A stretch of 64,000 nt of DNA, taken from NCBI GenBank assembly GCA_037179385.1, contig CM074189.1:20843020-20907019 (forward strand), in the 5' to 3' direction. Position numbers and translations under genes: made by a program. The notes under the pieces were generated by a model. It was not told the DNA's origin and did not search any database. It saw only the letters and a program-made list of their open reading frames with translations. This document shows, piece after piece, positions 1 to 11,500 of this stretch; the first letter of the stretch is position 1, and the number at the start of each line of letters is the position of its first letter. This DNA comes from Holothuria scabra. Its lineage: Eukaryota; Echinodermata; Holothuroidea; Aspidochirotida; Holothuriidae.

Positions 1-928
1 CTGAATTTTGTCATAAATTTGTTGACAAAACTCGTAATAAATCACTGAGTTGTCAGTGTCATATTGGAGTTAACACTTTCGAAATATTTATGAGGGGCAC
101 CATTTAAAAGGGCTGAGTAAATTAATCTCTCTTTTGGAATTTATTTGTAACACTTGAGTGACTTCACCAAGCTACCCCTGATATGAAGTATACTTGGCAG
201 ATGGAGTCAATAAATCTAGCGTAATTATGACACATCCCGAAATTACATCCCCTCTCAAGCAATTGGAAAGTCATCTGCTCAGAGGCGGTTAATGCAAAGA
301 GTTTTATCGTTAACTCAGAGGGCGATTATGGAGAACTGTGCCATTGGGGTAATCCCCCAAGGGGTTGTCACAACCATGTAGAGCTGCATGTGTAACTGGA
401 GCATGTAATTAATGATCATCCTTAATTAGTTTCATTAACATATTTGAGTAAGTTTGAATCATGGTCAAAAAATGATGTTCAAAGCGAGATGAGAGGTTGA
501 GAGAAAGGCCCAGTGCACAATGTACAATCGTTGACGACATATGACAAAGAGGATAGTTTTTAAAGTAATTAGAAAGTTCACACCTTAAAACTGGTTTGGA
601 AGTGTTTGGATTGGGTGAAGGTGTTAAGTATTCAGTGTATGAGGGGTGGGTAATTTGGGAAAAGGGTATGCATTTCAAATATTCAACAAATTTTTACTTA
701 AATGACTGCTGCACTGTAGCCTGTGATTGCACTAATGATATGCTTTTCCAGACACTGTTGTTAAGCAGTGTAGCTAGACTGCATTTGGAATACTTTGCCT
801 TGTTTTACAGTAGAAAACTGAAGGTGGGGGCGTAAGGGGGAGGGATAGGGTATAAGAGTATGATCATGTAGGTTTTGTAGGTTCAAATTTTAAAATGCTC
901 ACAGAAAAGGAAGAAGGGGGTTAACTCC
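1..928. other. Noncoding, presumably robo intron
   Basis: No robo exon was recognised. An open - strand frame at 409-678 exists but lacks supporting splice sites or homology. Confidence 0.5.
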
Positions 929-1157
929 TTAAAGGGCCAATCTTTGTAGGGAATTACAGAAATTCTCAAGTGGCTCAGCTCTTTGATTGACAGTTGATTC
1001 AAACAATGAAGAGTACCATAGCTTATATTTGACAGCATGATCTTTCCTGAGAGTGTTTTGATTATTATACACAGTGATCTTTTCTGTGCTCATCCTGAAG
1101 CAATAAACTGCAACTGTGTCTAGATGAGGATGAATTTTATACTATTGTGGCAGTGGC
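929..1157 (+). mobile_element. MITE family A, 3'-truncated copy
   Basis: Begins TTAAAGGGCCAA and follows the family A body (AGCTCTTTGATTGACAG, GAAGCAATAAACTG, GATGAGGATGAATTT). It stops at GGCAGTGGC where the next copy begins, and lacks the 3' inverted repeat. Confidence 0.8.
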
Positions 1158-1464
1158 TTAAAGGGCCAAATCTCTCACCCCAAACTACACTTGTTGTAGG
1201 GGGATACAGAAACTAATTAGCCCAGCTTTTTGATTGACTGCTAATTCAAACAAAGCAGAGTACCATACAGGGGGTATATATTACACAGCATGAACTGTAC
1301 TGAGAATGTTTTGATTATACACATAGAGCTTTTCTACACTCCTCCTGAAGCAATAAACTGACATCGTGTCTGGATGAGGGTGAATTTAAGACAGTTGTGG
1401 GAGGGGCTTAAGTTAGAAGGTTAGGAGAGTTAGTACTGTTTGGGTGAGAGAATTGGGCCTTTAA
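1158..1464 (+). mobile_element. MITE family A, full-length copy
   Basis: A 307 bp unit with terminal inverted repeats: left TTAAAGGGCCAAATCTCTCA, right TGAGAGAATTGGGCCTTTAA. It has no coding capacity. TTAA at both ends suggests piggyBac-like TTAA target duplication. Other copies are at 2872, 7610, 10168 and 20939. Confidence 0.85.
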
Positions 1465-2871
1465 GCTAGGATTCAAATATAGTTTCTACTTTGCTACATG
1501 TGTGACATAAACTGAGCTCCCAGCAAACAGAGTTATGTTATCACCTCCCAAAATGAGCAACGCTTTGTTCCTAGAACTTTATTTTTCAGTCTGTTGTTTC
1601 TTGTCTGTTGTAATGTCTGTATAATGTTTCTAAAATGTCTGTATCTCTCATGAGATTATAGGTAGCAGTATATTGTTCGTAAAATGAAAAGAAAAACAAA
1701 GGAAAGCTCTTTAATTGTTAATTATATCCATTATGATTGCTTTACTTCAATTATTCTTTTTGTTTTCAGAATGTTTATAAGTGTTTAAGTATACATGTAC
1801 CCATTATGCTGAACCTTGATCAAACATAAATCCTTCTTTTAATGAAATATTCTGCTAATATGTCTTGATTATTTCCCCTGTCAAATTCCTCTTTGATGCC
1901 AAAAGCAATTTCGAGCATTTTCAGGTAGAACAAACCTGCTTAAATTGGATTGATTAAAAACATAGAGAAGTTACTTGATATATCCGAATGATTACTACTA
2001 TCATAAATTTCTTAGTAATGTCAAGAGCAATTAAATATAGAAGTTAAAAGACTTGTCAAGTATGGAATGACAAGACTGTCAAGTTTTGTGAAATTTTTCT
2101 GAAAAGGAGATTAGCTTGCATAAACCATTTCTACACAATTTTTGGTATTAAGAGCTAGGTACTGACAATCCATCTGTCCGTATGTAGAATCTATTTTGAA
2201 AAAACAGTCTGTGTCATTAATAGTTATTGTCAATCGTCACAGTCTATCTGCTGCATTATTATCAGATGACACACAGCAAATTTTTACTGAGGGTCCTTTT
2301 GTCGAAACAACACTTTTTGATCAATATGTGTTAGTCTTGACATTTCAGTAAATTTAACAACCATGTCGAAAACCCAACAACACACATGAAGGGTAGGCTG
2401 TCCTTGTTAATTTACATCCGATATGTGATAAATTTCATATCAGAATCGACTGCCTGCCTGATTTAATTATCATCATCGCCTTTATCTGTGAGGCCAATTC
2501 AATAGGGTGGAATCGTTACTTGATCGTGACCTATCCTTGCTCTCTTTCCCCGAAATAAATTCTACACCTGTTACAAATTCAGCAGTCATTTGAAAAGATA
2601 ACATACAGGTAGGGTGTCGCCCTCACTAAAGTGTGCTAGCACCCCAGGGGGTTCGAAAACAAGGTTTGGTGTTTTTCGGGCATGATAGAAGGGGGTCATT
2701 TTATGTTCAAAGGTTATACCCTCAAGTTATTTATTAGTGGGGAGGAGTCCTTGAGTGCGTTGGTCACTGCAATTTTTAACACTTCTGCCATGAGAGCTTG
2801 TGGTTAAAAAAAAATAACAATGAAGGATTAGAGAGACATGCATGTATTGTTGAAGCCCATCCTTCTCCTTT
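1465..2871. other. Noncoding intron sequence
   Basis: AT-rich; I see no exon or recognised repeat. Confidence 0.5.
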
Positions 2872-3176
2872 TTAAAGGCAGTCATTCGTCAACCTAAACT
2901 ATAGTTTCAGTATACATATATCAAAACTCTCAATTGGTACAGCTCTTTGATTGGCATCACATTCAAACAATGCATCATAGCTAAATTACACAGCATGGGC
3001 ACTGAGAGTGTCTTGATTACACATAATGGACTTGTATGGCCACTGGGACAAGCCATGAAGCAATAAAGTAGGACTGTGTCCGGATGAAGATGAGTTTTAG
3101 ATAAATGTGGGAGGGGCTAGAAGTAAGTAGGTTGGGAGAATTGGAACTGTTTGGGATGATGAAAATATGCCTTTAA
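2872..3176 (+). mobile_element. MITE family A, diverged copy
   Basis: Starts TTAAAGGCA and ends GCCTTTAA. The internal blocks GCTCTTTGATTGGCA and GAAGCAATAAAGTAG match family A. The right terminal repeat is eroded. Confidence 0.8.
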
Positions 3177-3527
3177 GTCTCATTGAGCTTTTATTGTGTA
3201 ACTTAACAAGTTAAACTGAAGGCAATGCTACAGATGAGTTCACCTTTGAACTCTGAAGGAATCCAGCTGCTTGTGTTTTATCCATCCCTCCTCATGCAAC
3301 CCCCACTCCCTTCCTGTTTATTTAAAACTGATCCGTGCCATCCCCTGGTTTGTGGTCTTACAATGGAGCTTTTCTTTTATAGATTTTTGTTCCTTAATTA
3401 TACGTGATGATGTATATATAAAGCATTTGTAAAAGTTATGTATGGATCTGTACTTAAAATGAAAAAAAAAAATAGTAATAATGATAATTAATATACTTGA
3501 GATTTGTCTTTTCAAAGAGCACAGGCT

Positions 3528-3740
3528 TAAAGGGAAACTAAGACTTTCCTGTTTCATGATTGGCTCTTGAGAGTCATGTGACAATATTTTCCTCCTCACC
3601 TGTGAAATTTACTAGGAGTACATGTAACTGTTGGTTTTGCCTTGAATATTGAAGTTCCTTTTATGAAAAATAGGAAGAAAATTCTGTCATTCAGCTATTG
3701 CTTCAAAATAAGTTGAGGCTGCTTTTTTCCTTTAAAGCAC
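3528..3740 (-). mobile_element. MITE family B, inverted copy
   Basis: Contains TGATTGGCTCTTGAGAGTCA and GTGAAATTTACTAGGAGTA, the reverse complement of the family B core seen at 35.9, 38.7, 40.9 and 58.7 kb. Confidence 0.75.
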
Positions 3741-4152
3741 AGTTAATTTTGAAATGGAGAAAGAAAGTTAAAGTCCGAAGGGTTTGGTGGGTTTTTTTGA
3801 GGTTCTATGTTCAGTAGTATTTCATTGGTTTAGTAAGTGGGAAAAAATATCAGTAATAGTCTAAATCTGAATGGGTTTTTTTTTTTTTTTCATTTTTGCA
3901 AGTTATGTGTGAGAGTAAGCAAGGTCTGTGTCTAAACACACACCCAGTCATTTCAATTGAGTTCTGAATCTATCAAAATTAATATTAAACTTTTACTTCT
4001 TTACGGGACAGAATTAGGACACACTTTATAGAAGGCCTAACAGGACACATCCATCTCCATGGTAACAGTAGTCTTGATCAATGCTCTCCCCTGTTTTTTC
4101 AGTTAAATGTGGTAGTGTCAAGCAAAAAAATCACTTAACACCCCAGGATTTG

Positions 4153-4323
4153 CTAAAAAGCTCCTGTGAGCTTCTTGGTTTCATTCTGATTGCTATAGCA
4201 GATTCGTGGCAGGAAGCCCAGATAAAGGTAGGCATTAATCCATGACTTCAGCTTCAGTTGATCTTTGGCGGGGTGATGACAGAGGGCCTGTAAAAATAAA
4301 CCATAAAGGGAGTCTTCGTCCAT
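4153..4323 (-). CDS. Candidate terminal exon of an unrecognised antisense gene
   Basis: Read on the - strand, an acceptor-like CTTTCAG is followed by a 56-codon frame starting MDEDSLYGLFLQALCHHPAK and ending in TAG. It is clearly more GC-rich than the flanking intron and uses coding-like codons (CTG, CTC, AAG). I do not recognise the protein. It could be the last exon of a gene nested in a robo intron, a piece of retrocopy, or chance. Confidence 0.3.
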   Translation of the reverse strand: MDEDSLYGLFLQALCHHPAKDQLKLKSWINAYLYLGFLPRICYSNQNETKKLTGAF

Positions 4324-4929
4324 CTGAAAGTTAACATGTGGGTGATACATAAAGGCTTAGAGAGACTTATATTTAGTACATGCGGAAGATAGCAAATATT
4401 TTACAGATTTACCACTTGGGTGATAATTTTTTTTCCAGCTTTTTTGACAAATTTACACTGAATTATCTCATGGCTTAAGGTGAATTAAAGTGATTTGTGT
4501 AAAGTGTAATGGTGCTGTCGGATCAACTAGTTGCAAAGTTAAATTGTGGCAGTCAGCATTTAGGTCGGGGCACAGGGGGCATGGTTTTTGTAGTTGATGG
4601 GATAAATATCCTGCTGGTAGCATTCTAAGACAGGTGAACATTGCAACAAGATTTAAAGTTATTTAATCAGCAAAATATAATGAAGCGAAATTGATAGAGT
4701 CAGCTTTAAGGGAGAGTTGAAGCAAATATTTATTTTTTATATAAAAAAGAGAAACCATACTTAAACATTCATACTAAATTCAATCAGTTTTGATGTTTAG
4801 CTGTAATGAGATGTCAGTAGTTCTTAAGATATCAGCAAAGATTACCTTGGTGGGATAAAGTTAGCTTAAGAGCCAAAACAGTCACCCAAATTTGATAATT
4901 TGACACATCAGTTCAAATTACAAGTATTA

Positions 4930-5165
4930 CTGCATGGACCAGTTAACAGAGTATCAGACTTTCAGTTGGGAGGTTGAGAGTTCAAGTACCAACTGGGTCA
5001 TACCCAAGACTGTAAAAATGAAGCCTACTGCCATTGGGCTTGGTGCTCAGAATAAACAAAAATAGGGAAAACAGACCAGTGAGCCACAACTGGAAAAAGG
5101 CAGTGGCCTGCTTGATTGGAATGAATTGGTTGGAAACTGGGCTGCAAAACTCCATCTAACCTAAC
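4930..5165 (+). mobile_element. tRNA-derived SINE, near full-length
   Basis: Head with a B-box-like GAGTTCAAGTACC. The body AGTGAGCCACAACTGGAAAA and the tail TTGGTTGGAAACTGGGC recur across the window. It ends in a short TAACC repeat. This is the reference copy for the SINE family in this report. Confidence 0.8.
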
Positions 5166-6266
5166 CTCACAATCATTAGCTTATCTCCATTGCAAGTATC
5201 TTTCTTACGTGACATGTGTTTCATATGTTAGGTAAACCAAGCAGTTATACTCAAAAGTTAATTTCAAAAACTGAGTCACTAAAGTATTCCCATGTGATTC
5301 TCAATACTCAAGAGCCATATAAAATCAAATGTAACAGGGGGTTGCCATTGTCAAAATTGTCCTTGTGTGTTCCCTGTTGATGATGGGAATTCCCTTAGAC
5401 TAGTCTTGCTAACATTCAGCTTCCCCCCCCCCCCCTCCTCAAATTTCATCCATTCTGCCACACCTGAAGTGGTGTTAACCTTGGAGCTTGGAGGTATCAA
5501 TTTTTCAGTTGTCGATCAAATTTATTTTTTTATCATGTTTCATTTGAAAAAGGGTGTCCTCCTTTGATAAGCATTATATACTGTATGCTCTTCCTCAAAT
5601 ATTTGTAGACAGCAAACAAAAAATTTGAAACATATCCAAACAGAAAAGGACGTCTTTCCTATACGGTACCAATGTTACACAAGTCATATCCATACAAGTC
5701 ATAGTGATTTTTCTGGAGTTAAATTGAAGTTATTAGGCTTTTGTTCTTGAAATGACTGTCAGTCAATCTCGATCGTTCCATGCATGCACTTTTATAAGTA
5801 TTGTCTGGTTTAAAATTATGACTTCACATCATCATCCTATCAACACTTTATATTTGTGTCACAACAACAGAGTACACCTTCTTTAGACCATCTTGAGGTT
5901 AGAATATTGTTCAGCAGAAAATTTGGCATGCCATGCATGCTTTGGTTGTATTTTTTTTTATTGAATATGCAACCCAAACAACAATTAATTGAACTCTAAT
6001 ACTTGCAAATTTTCATATTTCAATAAAAAAAGGCTGAAAATATGTAGAGAAATAGTACATCTACTTTAATTTGAATTTTGTTTTTCAGCCTCGTTTCTTT
6101 GGGAATTGTTTCCTGACAGTTTTTAAGATGTTTCTTGTGCCAAAGAGAGTTTTTTCACACTTTTAGGGTAAATGTGTCAAATCTTGCAGTGCATGTTATG
6201 TAACCCTCATATAAAGTACACAGCTTAATTTTCATCAAAGTACATTCTATAATTCTACAAGTACAC

Positions 6267-6348
6267 CTTGGCTGGCTTTCAAATGTACTCTCAGTTTTGA
6301 CAAGTTGGGCAGCGATTTGACGCACTTCCTCACATCTATTAATAAATC
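6267..6348 (-). CDS. Candidate internal exon of an unrecognised antisense gene
   Basis: On the - strand a pyrimidine-rich TTTTTCTTGTCAG acceptor precedes an 82 bp open segment (FINRCEEVRQIAAQLVKTES...), followed by a possible donor GTGTAC. The frame stays open beyond the donor to a stop near 6155. Its phase does not join directly to the candidate exon at 4153-4323, so an exon between them would be needed. Weak evidence. Confidence 0.2.
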
Positions 6349-7609
6349 CTGACAAGAAAAATCAGTCAAGGAATTCTCACCAAACCTTGAGATAAATTGA
6401 AAATGCATGAATATTCAATGAGCATTGAACACCTTACCATCCAGTGGTTGCCTATACTATTGCCCCTTGTCTATTCCTTGCTTACAGAGAAAATGCCAGA
6501 TTCTTTGCGAGCGCACGCCCAGTTTTACTTAACTTTTTTATGAAGCTCCTATCAATGTTTCTTACAATTTTGCTGTCAGGCTGTAAATGTTTAAGTGTGT
6601 ATCCTGTTTTCAATGGCATGAACTTAAAAGACATCGCCCGAGATAATGAATACACTAAAACCAATCACCAGGAGGGCTTCCTGTATGGACCCATTAAAGT
6701 TATCAATTACTTCCATAGGAAATCGTTATATCTTACTGATGTAAATTTACAGAATTATTGTTGACAAAGTACATGACACGTCTTGCAGATATCATCATTG
6801 AAAAAAGCCGTTCCGCAGATATTCCTAGCATTAATCAGTCTTATCTATCCAACAGCGTAGCTTGATATTTTTGGGTTTTTTCTGGTTTCCATTATGATAA
6901 AACTAAATAGTCATGTCATGTTCTCTCATTAACAAAGACTGATCAATGTGTTAGCATTGTTGTAATTATGATTAAATCTGTGAATCCCAGTTGGGTATAA
7001 AAATTGATTTATACTTGAATCATTTTTACATTTGACTCAAGTTTCCGCTTATTTAGTTTTCCCATACTAAGTAGAAGCTTTGTTTGGGTGGTTTTCTTTA
7101 TGATGGTTACGGCATGTCATTGAATTGATTGAGATAGCAAGATATTCTTATTAATACTAATATGCCACCAGAGGATAAGGAATATTGTGAAAATTGGACA
7201 AAATGTCACTGCGTTTAATACTGGTATCTGTCGTCTTTTTTGGGGGGCATTCATTAGGTTCTGTAATGATGCTGTCATCTTTTAGTAATGTTCTAAGTTT
7301 GAGATTAAACAACATTTTGTGTTATCTAACCAATCATGAATAATTCATTTCTTTGCGTGTATACCATTCATTGCACCGGTGTTTGTCAGTGATAAAAGAT
7401 TTGTATTTTGGTTGCAGAGTTTGTTGTCTCTTATTTCAAGACTCCTTACCGTCCAAGTCATCCATTTGGGGTCTCTTTCTAAATGATTTTTATCCTGAGG
7501 TAATACCAAAAGTGTTACATGGGGTGGAAATGCTTATGCCCTTCCTGTGGGACAGCTGACTCGAAGACCAGCAGTGCCAATAAAATAATTGCTGTGATCT
7601 TGATTACAT

Positions 7610-7877
7610 TTAAAGGCCAAGTTCTCTCACCCAAACAGTACCAATTCTCCTAACCTTCTTACTTAAGCCCCTCCCACAATTGTCTGAAATTCATCCTCAC
7701 CCAGATGCAATCTCAGTTTATTGCTTCCAGGTGAGTATAGACAAACTCAATTTATATAATCAAAACACTCTCAGTACCATTCATGAATTAGCTGTCAATC
7801 AAAGAGCTGAGCCAATTCAGAATTTCGGTACCCGGGTTCCAAAATTGCAGTTTGGGGTGAGAGGTTTGGCCCTTTAA
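7610..7877 (-). mobile_element. MITE family A, inverted copy
   Basis: Starts TTAAAGGCCAAGTTCTCTCA and ends GTGAGAGGTTTGGCCCTTTAA. Internal AGCTGTCAATCAAAGAGCTG is the reverse complement of the copy at 1158. Confidence 0.85.
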
Positions 7878-8436
7878 GACCTAAAATATTGCACCTGGAA
7901 ATATTGTATCTGGACACAAGTAGTTTCTCTGAAGGGGAGAGGGCAACCCTTCCCTTTATATCTCTCTCCCGTGTTACACCCTGACGTCTTCCCCATGAGA
8001 CAGGTGTCTGATGTCAACATTTTAGCAAGTCTTCATGAAGGTCAGCATAAGTTAGTTATTTGAAATTTAATGACACTGGTCAACTCAAATGTGCTATGTT
8101 AAAAGCGTCAACTAGATGGAAAGGTACAGTTTAATTTATATGGTTTTAATTAAGTTTGGATTTATTTTAAACACAGTTCAAATACAGAGGAAGTCCTTTC
8201 CTCTAGTGGCCCATTAACGGCAGGCAGGAAATTCTGTGGGTATGCTCTATAACCCCCAGTTCACAGGGGTAGTCAGTGACAACTGTAAGAATAGGGTGGT
8301 AATACAGTAGTACTGAGTACTATAGATTGCATCAGTGCATGTTTAAATATCAGAATAAAAGATTGTCTTCAAGTTGAGATGCCTTCTGGTTTATGAATAT
8401 TCATATATTATTTTATTTCCATTTTTTTTTCACTAG

Positions 8437-8558
8437 ATGGCTTTGCCTTTGATGTCCTTCCAAGAGATCAAACAGTGTCTTTAAACCAGGATGTGGAGCT
8501 TCATTGTCAGGCCGGAGGAACACCATCCCCAGAAATATACTGGCAGGACGATGAAGCG
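8437..8558 (+). CDS. robo: robo exon: first half of Ig4
   Basis: This is the first robo exon in the window. It is preceded by a T-rich tract and CACTAG, and followed by GTAAGC. It enters with two bases completing a split Asp codon, so an upstream exon must end in phase 1, and it leaves in phase 0. It encodes the A-to-C strands of an Ig domain, with the PRDQ motif typical of Robo Ig4, the first Ig cysteine (ELHCQAGG) and the core Trp (IYWQ). Confidence 0.9.
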
Positions 8559-11500
8559 GTAAGCTTCTACTCTGTTTACTTTCTATAAAGCAGCAATCAG
8601 AGTTTGTTTTGAAAATTTTTTTACAACTCTTAATTTTGGCTACATTTGAACATTGTCTTAAAACAAACAAAAAAAAAATGAAATAATTGTTTAACATTGT
8701 GACTGGTTACAGTGTAGTGGCGACTGTCTAGTCTTTCAACTGTGTGGAATTATTTTGCCTGACAAATGTTCCAAAGTTTTCATTCAGCAGTTGTTAACAG
8801 AATATTAGTATTCCTTCTAACCTGAAGAACCTCTTCAATGTTTCAATATTCTGGTAAACAGTCAGACCAGAAAGTTAAAGAAGTACTGGAACAAAGGGCT
8901 AAGGACCTCTGTAAAACTCGGGCTGCACCTTTTAAGTGCAGGATTCCAGTGTTAGTCAGGTTATCTAGCACAGAGAAGGGAGGAATATAGCATAGCAGCC
9001 AGTTCTACTATGGAAAAACCTTAAATGCAGAAACTTAAAAAATCAAGCCAAATGTAACTGAATATGAGCTCCCTGGCTTAGATTTTCTTTCAAGCCTCAT
9101 AAAATTTACAAAAATTGTACAATCATGTTGTTTGTAGCTTCCTACATTAATGATATCAAAGGACTTGCTGTTCTTTGAAAAATTATATAACCATCAACCG
9201 CATCTAATTCTGGGTCAAAGTGGATTGTAATATACAGAGACGCTGCTGAAATGGTAATTCTGACATTTAAAAGAATAATTTGATATTAAGAGGCAAAGAT
9301 TTCTGAAATTTTTGCTCTATTTGCATTTTTAAGAAGTGATTATTGCAGAAATTGTCAATGGAAAGTTTGACTGGTTTGAAGATAGTAAGTTAAAAGAGAA
9401 AGTTACCCAGTTTGATATACTTGAGTTCTGAAAAGGATATCATACATTTTAACCAGAAATGTGATCAGTTTTGAAGTGTGTTTTAAGATACTATGACTTG
9501 CAAAGGCAACTTACATATTTAGAAGCTTCGAGCATCAAAGAGATTGTATATTTGAGTGATTATTTGCCGTAGGAGTAAACATTAGCCTTCTTTGCAAAGG
9601 TTCTAAAAATAATGCTGCATAAAGTAATTGATTTTCACACCGAACTGGCTCGCAAAAAGTCAATGCATTTGATTACGAAGAGTGACTGACATTTGACAGC
9701 TGCAAATAAGTTTTGGATTGTTGTTGGAAGGAAATTGTGAAGAAAAGGGATTGCGTATTATAGAAGGCCTTTCCCAGAGGGTCATGATGCTGTTAAGTGT
9801 TGACAAGACTTGGAAGGTGGTGCTGTCATATTGTGGTATTCACAGGAGGGGGTATAGGTTAGCGGGAGGTTAAGTGAATGATTGCATGATAGTTGTATTT
9901 CAAATACATTGTAATATATTTAGAAATGCAAATTCTTGACTTTTACCAAGATGTATATACATCATACAATACATATTTGTGTTCATTCTGTACATGTATT
10001 GTTTGTGGGAGGAGGGAGTGGTGGTTAAGAACACATTACTGACCATAGGCAGGTGGACAGGGAGTCAAAGCCCCCTGAAAACTTTTTTATGCCCTTCCCT
10101 TTGAAAAGTTTTGAAGTTGCCATTGGTTTATAATGATATTTTCCATTTTGCCCCCTCCTGCCTTGACTTAAAGGCCCAGTTCTCTCACCCAAACAGTGCC
10201 AATTCTCCTAACCTTCTTACTGAAGCCCCTCCCACAATTGTCTGAAATTCATCCTCATCCAGATACAATCTCAGTTTATTGCTTCAGGGCGAGTATAGAA
10301 AATCTCAATTTATATAATCAAAACACTCTCAGTACCGTTCATGCTGTGCAATGTAAGCTTTGGCACTCTGATTTGTTTGAATTAGCTGTCAATCAAAGAG
10401 CTGAGCCAATTGAGAATTTCGGTACCCAGGTACCAAAATTGTAGCTTGGGGTGAGAGGTTTGGCCCTTTAATCTGTTTTTATGCCAGTTCAAATGATGAT
10501 CCATTGTTGGTTCACTGGGCTTTTCTTCTTCTGCATTTCATGTCCCCATGGGCACATTGGATATTCAGTTCTAGCTAGAAATCATTCTGGTTATAATTTC
10601 AAAACTGATTGAAAGAATCTGTATATTTTACCATATTTTGTAGGAATTCATGCTCTTTGCCGGTGGGTCAAGCGGTCGCTTCAGGGTTGACAATGATGGT
10701 ACTTTACTCATCAGAGATATTCAGGAGGAGGATGCAGGAACATATATATGCTATGCCAACAGAGGTTCTGGAAATGTTCAAGCTAGAGCTGTTATTACAG
10801 TCATTGGTGAGTAGAAAAGACATGCTCTGTAGTGTGGGAAGAGTATAACAAGAGATTGCAGGAAGGGGCAAGGGAAGGGGGTTCATTATAAGAAGGGGGA
10901 AGCATTATGCCAGGATCTGTTATCAGTGACTGAATATAACAGAGATTTGCATAACCTAAATGAAGAACTACAGATTGTATGTGGGGGACAGAACTTAAAA
11001 ATGGAAATTCATGGATCAGGCAGGTGGGTGGGGATTGTGGTTTACTTCCAGCCAGAAAGTAAGTAAAAGTTTCCTCACGTGCTTTCATGTTGTTAAGATG
11101 AACTTCCCTCATATTGTCATAGGTTCCCACTGAATATTCAAATTTCCTGAAAGGAGCCTCCTATGCATAGAGTGCATGGAGTCTAGTATAAATGTTACAT
11201 GTAAATTGCTGTAGGATTAGTTAGATGAGGTCTTATGGCTCAGTTTCTAACCATTTGGTTTAAGTCAGGCTGGCCACCGCTTTTTTTTCCAGTTGTGGCT
11301 CACTGGATTGTTTTCTCTACTCCATTGCTTATGCTGAGTATCAATCACTATGGAAGCACTAGGATAGGTTCTGAGTGACATGATGCTGTGTACAACAAGG
11401 TAGCAATAATAAGGGAATGTACCTAATTTCCCTTCATAATTACTGTTTCAATCAAGAGCTGAAATCACATTCAATATTCATATTATGCTTATTCTTTGGG

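Noticed and set aside
409..678. 89-codon - strand frame near the window start
   Set aside because: It looks somewhat protein-like, but I could not find convincing splice sites and do not recognise it. It could be a further piece of the putative antisense gene.
3318..3599. 93-codon - strand frame
   Set aside because: Overlaps a family B MITE copy and a low-complexity A/T tract.
1..8436. Search for Robo Ig1-Ig3 exons
   Set aside because: No segment with the Ig cysteine-tryptophan pattern and splice sites was found; the exons are presumed to lie upstream of the window.
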